A stretch of DNA of 64,000 nt from Chitinophagaceae bacterium (GTDB lineage: Bacteria; Bacteroidota; Bacteroidia; Chitinophagales; Chitinophagaceae). Positions 46,253 to 54,424 of this stretch are shown here, piece after piece; positions within the stretch are counted from its first letter, which is position 1, and each line of letters starts with the position of its first letter. Made by a program: the position numbers and the translations under genes. The stretch covers positions 1 to 64,000 of the forward strand of contig JAIEMK010000026.1 in NCBI GenBank assembly GCA_019752295.1. The letters are read 5' to 3'. The notes below the pieces were generated by a model, which ran no database searches, was not told the DNA's origin, and saw only the letters and a program-made list of their open reading frames with translations.

Positions 46253-47014
46253 TTAGGAAATCTTTTTGCCGATAAAGGTTTTATAAATTTTAAGATTAAC
46301 GTTTGTACTATCATGATACCAATAAGTTATTTTCAGTGAATCGTTTTTAGCAAGAATTCCATTCCCGAAAATATTTGGCAAACAAGAGCCTCCATCAATA
46401 TGGAACGATCTGTAACCAACGGAAATTGGGTATCCAATATCTGAAGGGTATCCTGCCATAGAAACACTTCTAGTGCATCCCTTTGGAAGGTTAGCTAAAA
46501 AATAATAGGGTAGAGGTGAACTCAGATATTTTATTGAAATTGAAAAACTGTCTTTCAGGTTATCAATTAAAGCGCCCTTATAAACTCCTTTTAATAAAGA
46601 ATTACCTATATCAGTTATGTAAAATCTTTTTCCATAAATATTAATGGCCGAATCATTAGGGAAACATTGCAGATTTGGATGCCTGAAAACCATTAAATTA
46701 ACATTTATAAATTGGTCGAGGTTGCCAGAAATAAACTGTCGCACTTCCGAGTTTCTTACAAATGGAGCATTATAGTAACCTAATTGCCATTTCATCGAGT
46801 CAATATCTTTTCCCAATGGGATCAAGTGGATATAACTATTTAAGAACACTGTATCTGCTTCTATAAGTGTGTCTCCAACTTCTTGTAAAATTGAAAAACC
46901 TCCTGAAAATGGTTTCGCATATGCGCATGGATCATAGCCGGATATTTGTTTGTCATGGCATGAGTAAAGAATCATTAAAAACGTTAACAGTACAATAACT
47001 TCAATTTGACGCAT
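46253..47014 (-). CDS. Hypothetical lipoprotein
   Basis: This 253-residue protein has a lipoprotein signal (VIVLLTFLMILYSCHDK, lipidated Cys near residue 19). I do not recognise the family. The mature part is beta-rich, with several aromatic segments (GYPISVGYRSFHIDGGSCLP) and three further cysteines. It lies directly upstream of the T9SS remnant on the same strand with a 28-base gap, so both may once have belonged to one operon. It is visibly AT-richer than the flanking housekeeping genes. Confidence 0.65.
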   Translation of the reverse strand: MRQIEVIVLLTFLMILYSCHDKQISGYDPCAYAKPFSGGFSILQEVGDTLIEADTVFLNSYIHLIPLGKDIDSMKWQLGYYNAPFVRNSEVRQFISGNLDQFINVNLMVFRHPNLQCFPNDSAINIYGKRFYITDIGNSLLKGVYKGALIDNLKDSFSISIKYLSSPLPYYFLANLPKGCTRSVSMAGYPSDIGYPISVGYRSFHIDGGSCLPNIFGNGILAKNDSLKITYWYHDSTNVNLKIYKTFIGKKIS

Positions 47015-47213
47015 AAAATAAGTTTTAGGTCAGTATTTCTTCAATATTAAAAAAGCAGTGGAGCAGTAGCGAGGGGATAGTTAAATTTAGCAAGTAGATA
47101 GTGATTGAAATAATATTCACTATTAACTTTATATTAAGAAATTTTTATACTTTTTGTGGTAGATAGTAGATTAAGAAGTAGACATTATGAGCTACTATAA
47201 AGATGGGGTTGGG

Positions 47214-48161
47214 TTATGCTTCCTTAAAGCTTTCGGCCATTTTACTGCAGACATCGGTTTCAACCATCTGCACGGCAAGCTCCAGCATATTATTGAAAGC
47301 TTTGGCGCTACTAATGCCATGACCCACAATAACGGGTTTGGCTACACCCAGAACCGGCGATCCACCGTAGATTTCGTAGTGGAATCGGTTAAAGTATTCG
47401 TCGGAACTGAAATTTCTCAATTCTGCCAGGTCGTAAACACTTTCAGCCATTTTGAGAATAATATTGCCGGTAAATCCGTCGCAGACAATAACATCTGCTT
47501 TTGGCCCGAAAATATCTCTTCCCTCCATATTGCCCACAAAGTTGATCTGGTTATTTTCTTTAAGAAGTGGGAAAGTAGCTTGGGCTAATAAATTGCCCTT
47601 GCCTTCTTCTTCACCCACATTTAATAAACCAACTTTTGGATTGGCCACGTGCAGGATAGATTGGGCGTATAAACTGCCAAGAACGGCAAATTGGTTGAGT
47701 TGTTCGGGTTTGCAATCGGCATTTAATCCAACATCCAGAATCAAACCGGTTTCGCCGTTCGATTTTGGAACTACCCCCGAAACGCAGGGGCGAAGTAATC
47801 CTTCGATGGGCTTAATCACAAACATAGCACCCACGAGCATGGCTCCGGTATTGCCGGCACTAATAAATGCATCAATCTTTCCGGTTGCCAACAAATGAAA
47901 TCCGATGGCAATAGAAGACTTTTGTTTTTCTTTTAAAGCTTTGGTAGGATGTTCATGATAGCCGATTACCTCGGGTGCATGAACAAAATGCAGAATAGGT
48001 GATGCAACCTGATATTCCTCCAAAAGAGGTTTCACCAAGGCTTCATCACCTATGCAATATATATTAGCGGCATTGGTATTGACAGACAAGAACTGCTTCA
48101 AGCCTTTCACCGCCTCAAGCGGTGCAAAATCTCCACCCATCATGTCTAAGCCAATATTCAT
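47214..48161 (-). CDS. plsX: Phosphate acyltransferase
   Basis: This 315-residue enzyme makes acyl-phosphate from acyl-ACP for phospholipid synthesis. It starts MNIGLDMMGGDFAPLEAVKG and contains FISAGNTGAMLVGAM, LGVVPKSNGETGLILDVG-like residues and the late NIGEEEGKGN and CDGFTGNIILKMAE motifs. It is the last gene of the yceD-rpmF-plsX operon, an arrangement widely conserved in bacteria. Confidence 0.95.
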   Translation of the reverse strand: MNIGLDMMGGDFAPLEAVKGLKQFLSVNTNAANIYCIGDEALVKPLLEEYQVASPILHFVHAPEVIGYHEHPTKALKEKQKSSIAIGFHLLATGKIDAFISAGNTGAMLVGAMFVIKPIEGLLRPCVSGVVPKSNGETGLILDVGLNADCKPEQLNQFAVLGSLYAQSILHVANPKVGLLNVGEEEGKGNLLAQATFPLLKENNQINFVGNMEGRDIFGPKADVIVCDGFTGNIILKMAESVYDLAELRNFSSDEYFNRFHYEIYGGSPVLGVAKPVIVGHGISSAKAFNNMLELAVQMVETDVCSKMAESFKEA

Positions 48162-48194
48162 GTGCGGTAAGCTAAGTAATTTGAACTAAAAAGG

Positions 48195-48389
48195 TTACGC
48201 TTTCAGAGGAGCTTTTTCAGCTACTAATTTTCCTTTATAGAACAATTTGCCTTCGCTCACATGCGCACGATGGCGTACATGCAATTCGCCTGTAGTAGTA
48301 TCCTTGCTCAAGGTTACTTCCTGTGCTTTGTAATGTGTTCTTCTCTTTGCACTACGCTGTTGAGAATGTCTGCGTTTAGGATTTGGCAT
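48195..48389 (-). CDS. rpmF: 50S ribosomal protein L32
   Basis: This 64-residue ribosomal protein has the family start MPNPKRRHSQQRSAKRRTHY and the C-terminal HRAHVSEGKLFYKGKLV. The zinc-binding cysteines of some L32 forms are absent. It lies between yceD and plsX, with gaps of about 30 bases. Confidence 0.96.
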   Translation of the reverse strand: MPNPKRRHSQQRSAKRRTHYKAQEVTLSKDTTTGELHVRHRAHVSEGKLFYKGKLVAEKAPLKA

Positions 48390-48416
48390 AACTCGAAATT
48401 TATAATATCAAAAAAA

Positions 48417-48959
48417 TTAATCTAAATTTTTAAATTGGTCTAATCCTTTCCAAACAGTACTAGGTTCTTTCCCTGCTTCCTCTTCCATCTTCCTCAATTT
48501 TTCCAGCACTTCTTTATTACACTTTGGTCCCCCTAATTCCGATTCCTTACACATTTTTTGCAATGGCAAACTCAGATTGATGAACTCAAAAATCCAATCT
48601 GCCAAATACAAATGACTTTCGCTGCGGCTGATATAATAAATATCAGGGTCTTCCTCCACTTCATTCATCTTGTCGGGATCCTCCACCAATTTTACAATGA
48701 TGTTGAATTCGTCCCAAAGCTGCATGGGCAGTGTGTTTCCACAGCGGTCGCAGTTTACATTAGTGGCTCCGTCGATATCAAATTTCAATTGCATAAATCC
48801 GGAATTTTTTTCCAGACTCAGTTTGATATTGGCTTCGCAATTACTAAAATCCTGCTCACCATATTGCACAAAGAACTTGTCGTCTATTCGATATTCGAAT
48901 ACATGAACCCCCGGTTTCAAACCCACAAATGCTATTTCAAATTCCCGCCGATGACTCAT
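48417..48959 (-). CDS. yceD: DUF177 / YceD-family protein
   Basis: This 180-residue protein is of the YceD family, usually encoded before rpmF and linked to large-subunit rRNA accumulation. The family's CDRC zinc-like motif appears as NVNCDRCGNTLPMQLWDEF near residues 71-89, and a second pair of cysteines lies near the C-terminus (KMCKESELGGPKCNKEVL). A consensus promoter precedes it and it heads the operon. Confidence 0.9.
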   Translation of the reverse strand: MSHRREFEIAFVGLKPGVHVFEYRIDDKFFVQYGEQDFSNCEANIKLSLEKNSGFMQLKFDIDGATNVNCDRCGNTLPMQLWDEFNIIVKLVEDPDKMNEVEEDPDIYYISRSESHLYLADWIFEFINLSLPLQKMCKESELGGPKCNKEVLEKLRKMEEEAGKEPSTVWKGLDQFKNLD

Positions 48960-48979
48960 ATCCTTTTTTTAAGGGCTCG

Positions 48980-49011
48980 CAAAGGTAGTCCAATTACACG
49001 GAACTGCCAAA
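48980..49011 (-). promoter_or_regulatory. Promoter of the yceD-rpmF-plsX operon
   Basis: On the minus strand TTTG (49008-49011), a 20-base spacer and TACCTTTG (48980-48987) match the Bacteroidota consensus perfectly. The start would be about 15 bases before the yceD ATG. Confidence 0.75.
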
Positions 49012-49084
49012 GGAAAATCGCCTCAAAACGCTTTTCACTTATTAACAGTTCTGGATTACAATATAAAATGCAAACTTTACACCC

Positions 49085-50206
49085 ATGAAAACCGAAACAA
49101 AGATAACCGTAAATGGATTGATTTCGCTGGGTTTCTTACTGATACCCGCTATACTGATCTTCATATTCTCTCTTTTTTCTATGCAAGTAGAGGAATATTA
49201 CTCCTTAGAATGGTACCCCGCCATTGCCAATACGCTTAGGATCATCACCCGAAACCTGCCGTTCAGCATCGGCGACATTTTGGGGTTGCTCTTTGTTATA
49301 TCATTGATAGTCAGGCTTTCTCGGTGGGTATGGCATGGCGTTGAAACGGAGTTTACCCTCCACTATATCGGAGCCGGTTTGCTATCTTTTGCAAGAAAGG
49401 TTTTATGGATTTTTATTGTTTTTAATTTAATATGGGGACTCAATTACAGCCGAATGGGCATTGCCTACCAGTTGAATCTGGAGCCTGAGCCTTATCAGAA
49501 AGATGCAGTGGTTCGGCTAACCAATGAATTAATGGATAGCCTGAACGCCAGCAGGCGGCAAATAAAAGATACCGCTTTGCCATTTCAGGAATTTAATGAT
49601 ATCAGCAAGGAAGCTTATCAATCTTATCAGTCGGCCTCAATGACTTACCATTTTTTGAATTATAGAAATCGGTCGGTGAAACAGAGTATGTTTAGTGGTG
49701 TTGGCGACCTGATTGGATTTATAGGCTATTTCAATCCCTTTACCGGCGAAGCGCAGATACGGTCCGATATCCCCCGGATAATGGTACCCTATATTACCTG
49801 CCACGAAATGGCGCATCAGTTGGGTTATGCCAGCGAAAGCGAAGCCAGCTTTGTGGGATATCTGGCTGCTTCCACATCAAAAGATCCTTATTTTAAATAC
49901 TCTCTGTACCTCGAATTATTTAGCTATGCCCAGAACGAAGAATTGCTCCTGTACAGCAAAGAAAAAGACGCGAAGGGTTTCGACAGTGTGATTAAATTTA
50001 ATCGCAACTATCTGGATACTCTGGTCAAAAAAGATAGAATTGCAATCCGGCAATTCTTTCAGAAAAGAAAAAATAAAATCAGTCCCGCTTTCGATAGCAT
50101 TTACGACCAGTATTTAAAAATCAACAAACAAACCAAGGGCATTCAAAGCTACGATGACGTGCTGGGTTGGTTAATGGCTTACCGAAAAAGGACTGGAAAG
50201 ATTTAG
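49085..50206 (+). CDS. DUF3810 membrane protein with HExxH-type motif
   Basis: This 373-residue protein has about three membrane segments in its first 125 residues (LISLGFLLIPAILIFIFSLF and others) and then a soluble domain. The soluble domain holds the metalloprotease-like motif ITCHEMAHQLGYASESEASF near residues 237-256, where HEMAH gives two histidines and a glutamate and the later Glu could be a third ligand. It fits the DUF3810 family. Protease activity is inferred from the motif only. It is convergent with dcd, with 2 bases between stops. Confidence 0.85.
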   Translation: MKTETKITVNGLISLGFLLIPAILIFIFSLFSMQVEEYYSLEWYPAIANTLRIITRNLPFSIGDILGLLFVISLIVRLSRWVWHGVETEFTLHYIGAGLLSFARKVLWIFIVFNLIWGLNYSRMGIAYQLNLEPEPYQKDAVVRLTNELMDSLNASRRQIKDTALPFQEFNDISKEAYQSYQSASMTYHFLNYRNRSVKQSMFSGVGDLIGFIGYFNPFTGEAQIRSDIPRIMVPYITCHEMAHQLGYASESEASFVGYLAASTSKDPYFKYSLYLELFSYAQNEELLLYSKEKDAKGFDSVIKFNRNYLDTLVKKDRIAIRQFFQKRKNKISPAFDSIYDQYLKINKQTKGIQSYDDVLGWLMAYRKRTGKI

Positions 50207-50208
50207 TG

Positions 50209-50745
50209 TTAGAACTTATTCTTCCACATCATACTTTCAACGGGTCTGTTTGGCTGGCCGCTGTATTTGGCGTTCCCTTTCTGGTTGTATTTTACTTCAA
50301 TCTCACCGTCAACAGGGAAATAGATTAATTGGCCAATGGGCATTCCTTTATAAATCCGAACGGGTTGCTTAACAGAAATTTCAAGTGTCCAGTTACCGCA
50401 AAAGCCCACATCGCCTTTGCCGGCAGTGGCGTGAATGTCGATGCCCAGACGGCCAGTAGACGACTTTCCTTCCAGAAAGGGTACGTGTGCATGGGTTTCG
50501 GTATACTCTTCTGTTACGCCCAGATAAAACGCGTGTGGAAGCAATACAAACCCCTCATCGGGTATTTCAAAATGCGAAATGGTATTGTGTGCTTTGGCAT
50601 CCAGCACTTCTGCATCGTAAGTTGCAAGAATTTTTCCTAGATGCACATCATAACTGTTGCTGCCTAAATCCTGTCTGTCGTAAGGCACTATTTTGATTGT
50701 TCCTTTTTCCATTTCTTCGAGTATACGCTTGTCCGAGAGAATCAT
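50209..50745 (-). CDS. dcd: dCTP deaminase
   Basis: This 178-residue enzyme turns dCTP into dUTP for thymidylate synthesis. The family motifs are SNSYDVHLG, FLEGKSSTGRLGI with the catalytic region HATAGKGDVGFCGNWTLEI, and GMPIGQLIYF. The protein ends with KYSGQPNRPVESMMWKNKF, a typical dCTP deaminase tail. It is divergent from the phosphopantetheinyl transferase gene. Confidence 0.95.
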   Translation of the reverse strand: MILSDKRILEEMEKGTIKIVPYDRQDLGSNSYDVHLGKILATYDAEVLDAKAHNTISHFEIPDEGFVLLPHAFYLGVTEEYTETHAHVPFLEGKSSTGRLGIDIHATAGKGDVGFCGNWTLEISVKQPVRIYKGMPIGQLIYFPVDGEIEVKYNQKGNAKYSGQPNRPVESMMWKNKF

Positions 50746-50813
50746 TCCTTTATTATTTATGGTTGGGATGCAAATAAATCTTAAATCTGCAATCTAATTT
50801 CTAAATTTTCGCA

Positions 50814-51443
50814 GTGGCATTGTTTTATCAACAAGATATCAACCAAAGTTCCAGATTAGCCGTCTGGAAGATCGAAGAATCAGAAGATTTTTTTTCGGGA
50901 ATACTGCCCCTGCAAAAAAATATTACGCATCCTCATAAAAGGCTGCAACACTTTGCAGGACGCTATTTGCTGCCATTATTATTTCCCGATTTTCCTTTAT
51001 CCCAAATCGAAATTGCCGATACACGCAAACCCTTTCTGCCCGAAGAACAATACCATTTTTCTATTTCACACTGCGGCGATTTTGCAGCAGCACTGGTTAG
51101 TTCCGATAAAAGAGTAGGAATTGATATTGAAATAATTACCGAACGAGTGCATAAAATCAAGCATAAATATTTACACCCCGAAGAATTATTATTTGTAAAT
51201 CAATATCCCCCAGAAAAACAAACCGAACTACTCACACTTTTGTGGAGCGCCAAAGAAGCCATGTTTAAATGGTGGGGTAGGACTGATGTTGATTTTAGTG
51301 AATCATTACGCATCGATCCATTTTCATTGAGCGATGAAGGAATTATAAATGCCCGATTTGTAAAAGACGAAATTTTAACTGCCATTGAATTGCATTATAA
51401 AATGATGGAGGGGATGAGTTTGGTGTGGGGGGTGGAAGGGTAA
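50814..51443 (+). CDS. 4'-phosphopantetheinyl transferase (Sfp/AcpT type)
   Basis: This 209-residue enzyme attaches phosphopantetheine to acyl or peptidyl carrier proteins. The magnesium-binding motif is visible as VGIDIEIITERVHKIKHKYL near residues 101-120 and the second motif as LLWSAKEAMFKWWG near 142-155. The start is GTG 50814 (MALFYQQDINQSSRLAVWK), since no ATG lies nearby. No carrier-protein cluster is beside it. A repeat block follows. Confidence 0.88.
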   Translation: MALFYQQDINQSSRLAVWKIEESEDFFSGILPLQKNITHPHKRLQHFAGRYLLPLLFPDFPLSQIEIADTRKPFLPEEQYHFSISHCGDFAAALVSSDKRVGIDIEIITERVHKIKHKYLHPEELLFVNQYPPEKQTELLTLLWSAKEAMFKWWGRTDVDFSESLRIDPFSLSDEGIINARFVKDEILTAIELHYKMMEGMSLVWGVEG

Positions 51444-51445
51444 AA

Positions 51446-51757
51446 TTCAAAATTCAAAATTCAAAATTCAAAAATCAAAATTCAAAAATGGAGAATGAAA
51501 AGTGAAAATTAAAAAGAATAAAAAATAAAAATATTTCCCCTCCCAAACGTGTTTGGGAGGGGTGCGAGCGCAGCGACGCGGGGTGGGACAAAACTTGATT
51601 CGATGAAAAATACTTTATTTAAGATCAACCACCCCGGCCATCGCTAAATCGCTCGGCCACCCCTCCAAACCACGGTTTGGAGGGGAAATTAATTTCCAGT
51701 TTCCAGTTTCCACTTTCACTTTTGAATTTTGAATTTTGAATTTTGATTTTTTTTTCC
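51446..51757. repeat. Composite inverted repeat: heptad arms around REP-like copies C and D
   Basis: About 312 bases hold no gene. From the left come heptads (AAATTCA, 51446-51490) and then palindrome C (CCCCTCCCAAAC at 51537-51548 with GTTTGGGAGGGG at 51551-51562) with its tail to about 51590. A short spacer follows, then copy D in reverse (tail 51628-51659; CCCCTCCAAAC at 51660-51670 with GTTTGGAGGGG at 51675-51685). Reversed heptads (TTTTGAA, 51718-51757) close the block, so the whole is roughly symmetric. It separates the convergent PPTase and kinase-like genes. Confidence 0.85.
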
Positions 51758-51763
51758 TTTTTC

Positions 51764-52867
51764 CTAATCCGCCACGCGGATATTATTTCTTGGAATCATT
51801 CTCAAACTCTTCAGCAGCGTTTGCTTTAACTGCAGCTTTACGATCTGCCCCATGGTGGTGGCTGCCAAAAATTTATCCTGATGAAATAATTCTGCCAACT
51901 CTTTTTTTAGTTGGTTAATTTTTTCTTCTTTCGAAATATCGTCACCGATCATAATATCCAATAGTTCCTTGATCCTGAATTTTGCAGACGATAAACGAAA
52001 TGCCATCTGCGTTCTTTCTTCGGCCTGGTATTGCTCAATCGATTCTTTATTCAGGTGCTTGGTAACAACATCTACAAAGGGTTTGTTTTCTTTAAAAAAC
52101 TGTGGAAGATAAAGGTTCTTTCTGCCCTCATAAGATTGTTGATCAAAGTCGATGGGGCGAATACGATATTGGAAATCCACGATATCGGGAGTAATGTTTA
52201 CCACAAAATTATAACTGCGCATATCGCCCAACAAATGCGCAAAGCAACGCTCGTTAAATTTCACGAACTCTTTTGCAAAGCGTATCTGATTGGTAGTAGG
52301 ATGATTCAAATAATCCTGTATAAAAATGTCTCCCGGTATGCCCGGAATATGTTCTTCGATTAAGGTATCCTGGTGCGTAAAATAAGTAATCCTGTTGGGC
52401 GATAGCAGGTGTTCCAGTTCTAGTCCGTAGATTCTGCTGGAGTCGGCCTTCTTAATATAATAGTGGTCGTAGTTGGCGTTGTATTTATTAATAATCCGGA
52501 TGCGTATGGGCTGACTATTTCCAAAAAAACAAAAATCAATTCCTGCCACATCCAGATGATTCACAAAACTCAGGTCGCCTTGTGTTTTCAGAAAAGCATA
52601 ATTCATCACCAATGCTTCTCTTAACCATTCCCAGTGATGCATATCGTACGAAGCTTTTTCCCATGCCGTATCGTTACCGTTCTTGTCTTTGATGGGAACG
52701 GTATAAGTAAAATTCCGAAGGTCGTTATAATTTGCCGGGAGGTTTACTTCTCTGCCATATTTTACAAGGTATTTGCGCAACTGTGCATTCACCGGAAAGA
52801 TGGGTTTCTTTCTGGAGGGCCGATCGGGCTGATCGCTGGTCTTCTGATTTTCGAATAAATTAATCAA
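51764..52867 (-). CDS. Uncharacterised protein with kinase-like motifs
   Basis: I do not recognise a named family. The 367-residue soluble protein has a run that looks like the active site of a protein-kinase-like fold: EEHIPGIPGDIFI (hinge-like, near residue 180), FAHLLGDMRSYNFVV near 218-232 (resembling the HxxxDxxxxN catalytic loop) and RIRPIDFDQQSYEG near 246-259 (resembling the metal-binding DFD/DFG). The N-terminus has no glycine-rich loop that I can see. Its start overlaps the end of the DUF2130 gene by 8 bases, so the two are translationally linked. Confidence 0.65.
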   Translation of the reverse strand: MINLFENQKTSDQPDRPSRKKPIFPVNAQLRKYLVKYGREVNLPANYNDLRNFTYTVPIKDKNGNDTAWEKASYDMHHWEWLREALVMNYAFLKTQGDLSFVNHLDVAGIDFCFFGNSQPIRIRIINKYNANYDHYYIKKADSSRIYGLELEHLLSPNRITYFTHQDTLIEEHIPGIPGDIFIQDYLNHPTTNQIRFAKEFVKFNERCFAHLLGDMRSYNFVVNITPDIVDFQYRIRPIDFDQQSYEGRKNLYLPQFFKENKPFVDVVTKHLNKESIEQYQAEERTQMAFRLSSAKFRIKELLDIMIGDDISKEEKINQLKKELAELFHQDKFLAATTMGQIVKLQLKQTLLKSLRMIPRNNIRVAD

Positions 52868-54113
52868 GTAATAAAGGTTCGTTATCGTCGGTCAAATTCA
52901 AATTTACAGCATCTGCGCCAGCTATCCCTTCTATCGAACCTTTAATATGTGCGGCGTTCAATAAAACTTTCTCTAATTGTTTTTCTCTTGCCTTCCATAA
53001 TTTTTCCATCGCATCTCTTTCGCGTTGAATACTCAGCTTCATGCTCATGAACCCTTCGCGTATGGCTTTCCATTGCTCGCTGAATTCCGAACCAATCAGG
53101 TAGTCGTAGAGCATCACCATTTTATCGCCTTTATTATCCTGACTCTTCTTTGCATCCCACACTTTTAAAATGGCATTGCGTAAAACAAGTGCCACACTTT
53201 TTACTTCGGCAAAAGTGCAGATATACACGCCATCTTTTTCACCAAACCTTTCCATGTCTTTCGGAAAAGCTTGTGTAACAATTACGGCCACGTCGGCACC
53301 GAGACTGCGCATATCATTTTTGAGTTTCTCAATCCAGTCGGTGGAGAAGTCTTTGGTTCTTTTACTTTCATAAATAATCTTACCCGTTTCGGTTCCAAAC
53401 TGGTTGCGTACAATTTGTATGCAATCCGCGCCACGAACACCTTTGCCCACTTCTTCAATTTTATCGAATGGAAAACTGGAGGCCAATAATTCTTCCAGCA
53501 TCAGTTCCTGCACTTCGCCCTGCAATTGCATGCTGCCCTGTTCTGATTTCCGGCGCATTTCTTCGGCCAGGCGTTTCTGATCTTCGAGTTGCTTTTCCAA
53601 TTCTTTTACGCGCAACTGATATTCCTGATCCTTGATGCTAATTCTTTCGGCTTCTTCTTTAATTAATTGTTCTTTCAACTTCTCGCGTTCTTCCATTAGT
53701 TGGCGCTGAATATTGATTTGCAATTCGGCTTCCCGGTTTTGAAGGGCCTGTTCTTTCTGCAGGTATTCCAATTCTTTTTTGCGTGATTCTTTTAATTTTT
53801 CTGCGTTGTCGGATGCAGTTTGTTCCAGCATTTTTAATTGGTTCTCGAAATCGGAGCTAACCGATTTTCGGATGCTGTCTTGCAGTTCGGCCTGTAATTT
53901 TTTCTTTTCCTCCTCCAGTTTAGCAGCAGCTTCTTTTTCCTGATCCGATAATAATTGCTGAAAGGATTGCTCTTTGAGTTTAAATTCCTGATCTTTTTTA
54001 TTCTGCCAGTCGAGCATTTGGGTACGTAATTCTTTCTGAATTTCGTCGCGCATGCTGTCGCCGGGTTCGAATTGGTGTTGGCAATTAGGGCATGTTATAA
54101 TAAAAGCGGCCAT
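52860..54113 (-). CDS. DUF2130 protein with coiled coil and PD-(D/E)XK-like motif
   Basis: This 417-residue protein has an N-terminal CPNCQHQFEPGDS knuckle, a long charged coiled coil (about residues 30-205) and a conserved C-terminal domain. In that domain GADCIQIVRNQFG, then GKIIYESKRTKDFSTDWI near 236-265, give the spacing Asp ... Glu-x-Lys seen in PD-(D/E)XK nuclease folds. DUF2130 proteins are widespread and of unknown function. The nuclease reading comes from the motif and is not proven. It precedes the kinase-like gene with an 8-base overlap and lies just before the tRNA-Leu accessory region. Confidence 0.82.
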   Translation of the reverse strand: MAAFIITCPNCQHQFEPGDSMRDEIQKELRTQMLDWQNKKDQEFKLKEQSFQQLLSDQEKEAAAKLEEEKKKLQAELQDSIRKSVSSDFENQLKMLEQTASDNAEKLKESRKKELEYLQKEQALQNREAELQINIQRQLMEEREKLKEQLIKEEAERISIKDQEYQLRVKELEKQLEDQKRLAEEMRRKSEQGSMQLQGEVQELMLEELLASSFPFDKIEEVGKGVRGADCIQIVRNQFGTETGKIIYESKRTKDFSTDWIEKLKNDMRSLGADVAVIVTQAFPKDMERFGEKDGVYICTFAEVKSVALVLRNAILKVWDAKKSQDNKGDKMVMLYDYLIGSEFSEQWKAIREGFMSMKLSIQRERDAMEKLWKAREKQLEKVLLNAAHIKGSIEGIAGADAVNLNLTDDNEPLLLD

Positions 54114-54137
54114 GTATTTTTTTTACAAAGTAAGGGA

Positions 54138-54169
54138 TTGCCACGAAATGGAAAAACTCCCTACATTTG
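54138..54169 (+). promoter_or_regulatory. Promoter of tRNA-Leu
   Basis: TTG (54138-54140), a 21-base spacer and a perfect TACATTTG (54162-54169) match the Bacteroidota consensus. Transcription would start about 6 bases before the mature tRNA. Confidence 0.75.
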
Positions 54170-54180
54170 CAGTCCTTAAA

Positions 54181-54264
54181 GCGGAGGTGGCGAAATTGGT
54201 AGACGCACTACTTTGAGGTGGTAGCGGGGTAACAGCCGTGGGAGTTCGAATCTCCTCTTCCGCA
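54181..54264 (+). tRNA. tRNA-Leu(GAG)
   Basis: The acceptor stem pairs GCGGAGG (54181-54187) with CTTCCGC (54257-54263), with discriminator A at 54264. The anticodon stem is CTACT/GGTAG and its loop TTGAGGT carries the anticodon GAG. A long variable arm (CGGGGTAACAGCCG) of class II tRNA and the T-arm GGAGTTCGAATCTCC follow. CCA is not encoded. Confidence 0.95.
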
Positions 54265-54266
54265 CA

Positions 54267-54295
54267 AAAACCTTCCCGGGAACCGGGGAGGTTTT
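54267..54295 (+). terminator. Terminator after tRNA-Leu
   Basis: AAAACCTTCCCGG (54267-54279) pairs with CCGGGGAGGTTTT (54283-54295), 13 pairs with one G-T, loop GAA. It begins 3 bases after the tRNA and ends in a T-run. Confidence 0.85.
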
Positions 54296-54349
54296 GTTGT
54301 TTTGCGACCGTCCCAAATGCATTTGGGTAAGGGAGCGAAACAACAAAAC
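54291..54349. repeat. Large cruciform hairpin beside tRNA-Leu
   Basis: A perfect 12-bp inverted repeat (GTTTTGTTGTTT at 54291-54302, AAACAACAAAAC at 54338-54349) encloses the perfect palindrome CCCAAATGCATTTGGG (54312-54327). Next to it is CGCGTA/TACGCG (54362-54367 with 54378-54383). The left arm shares bases 54291-54295 with the terminator, so the two structures exclude each other. Confidence 0.8.
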
Positions 54350-54407
54350 CCGCGGGCGAAGCACGCGTAGGTTTTTGAGTACGCGCCCCACTTAGAGATC
54401 ACGGGAC

Positions 54408-54424
54408 GTAATCTCCTCTTCCGC
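54408..54424 (+). other. Duplicate of the tRNA-Leu 3' end (att-like)
   Basis: Seventeen bases (AATCTCCTCTTCCGCAC) are identical to 54249-54265, the 3' part of the T-arm and acceptor of tRNA-Leu. The copy is followed by CA, so it reads ...CCGCACCA. GAGAT at 54393-54397 can pair with ATCTC inside the copy. Direct repeats of a tRNA 3' end are the classical trace of site-specific integration. Confidence 0.7.

Noticed and set aside
47187..47588. 133-residue plus-strand frame
   Set aside because: It lies entirely over plsX on the other strand and has no family features, so it is a shadow of plsX.
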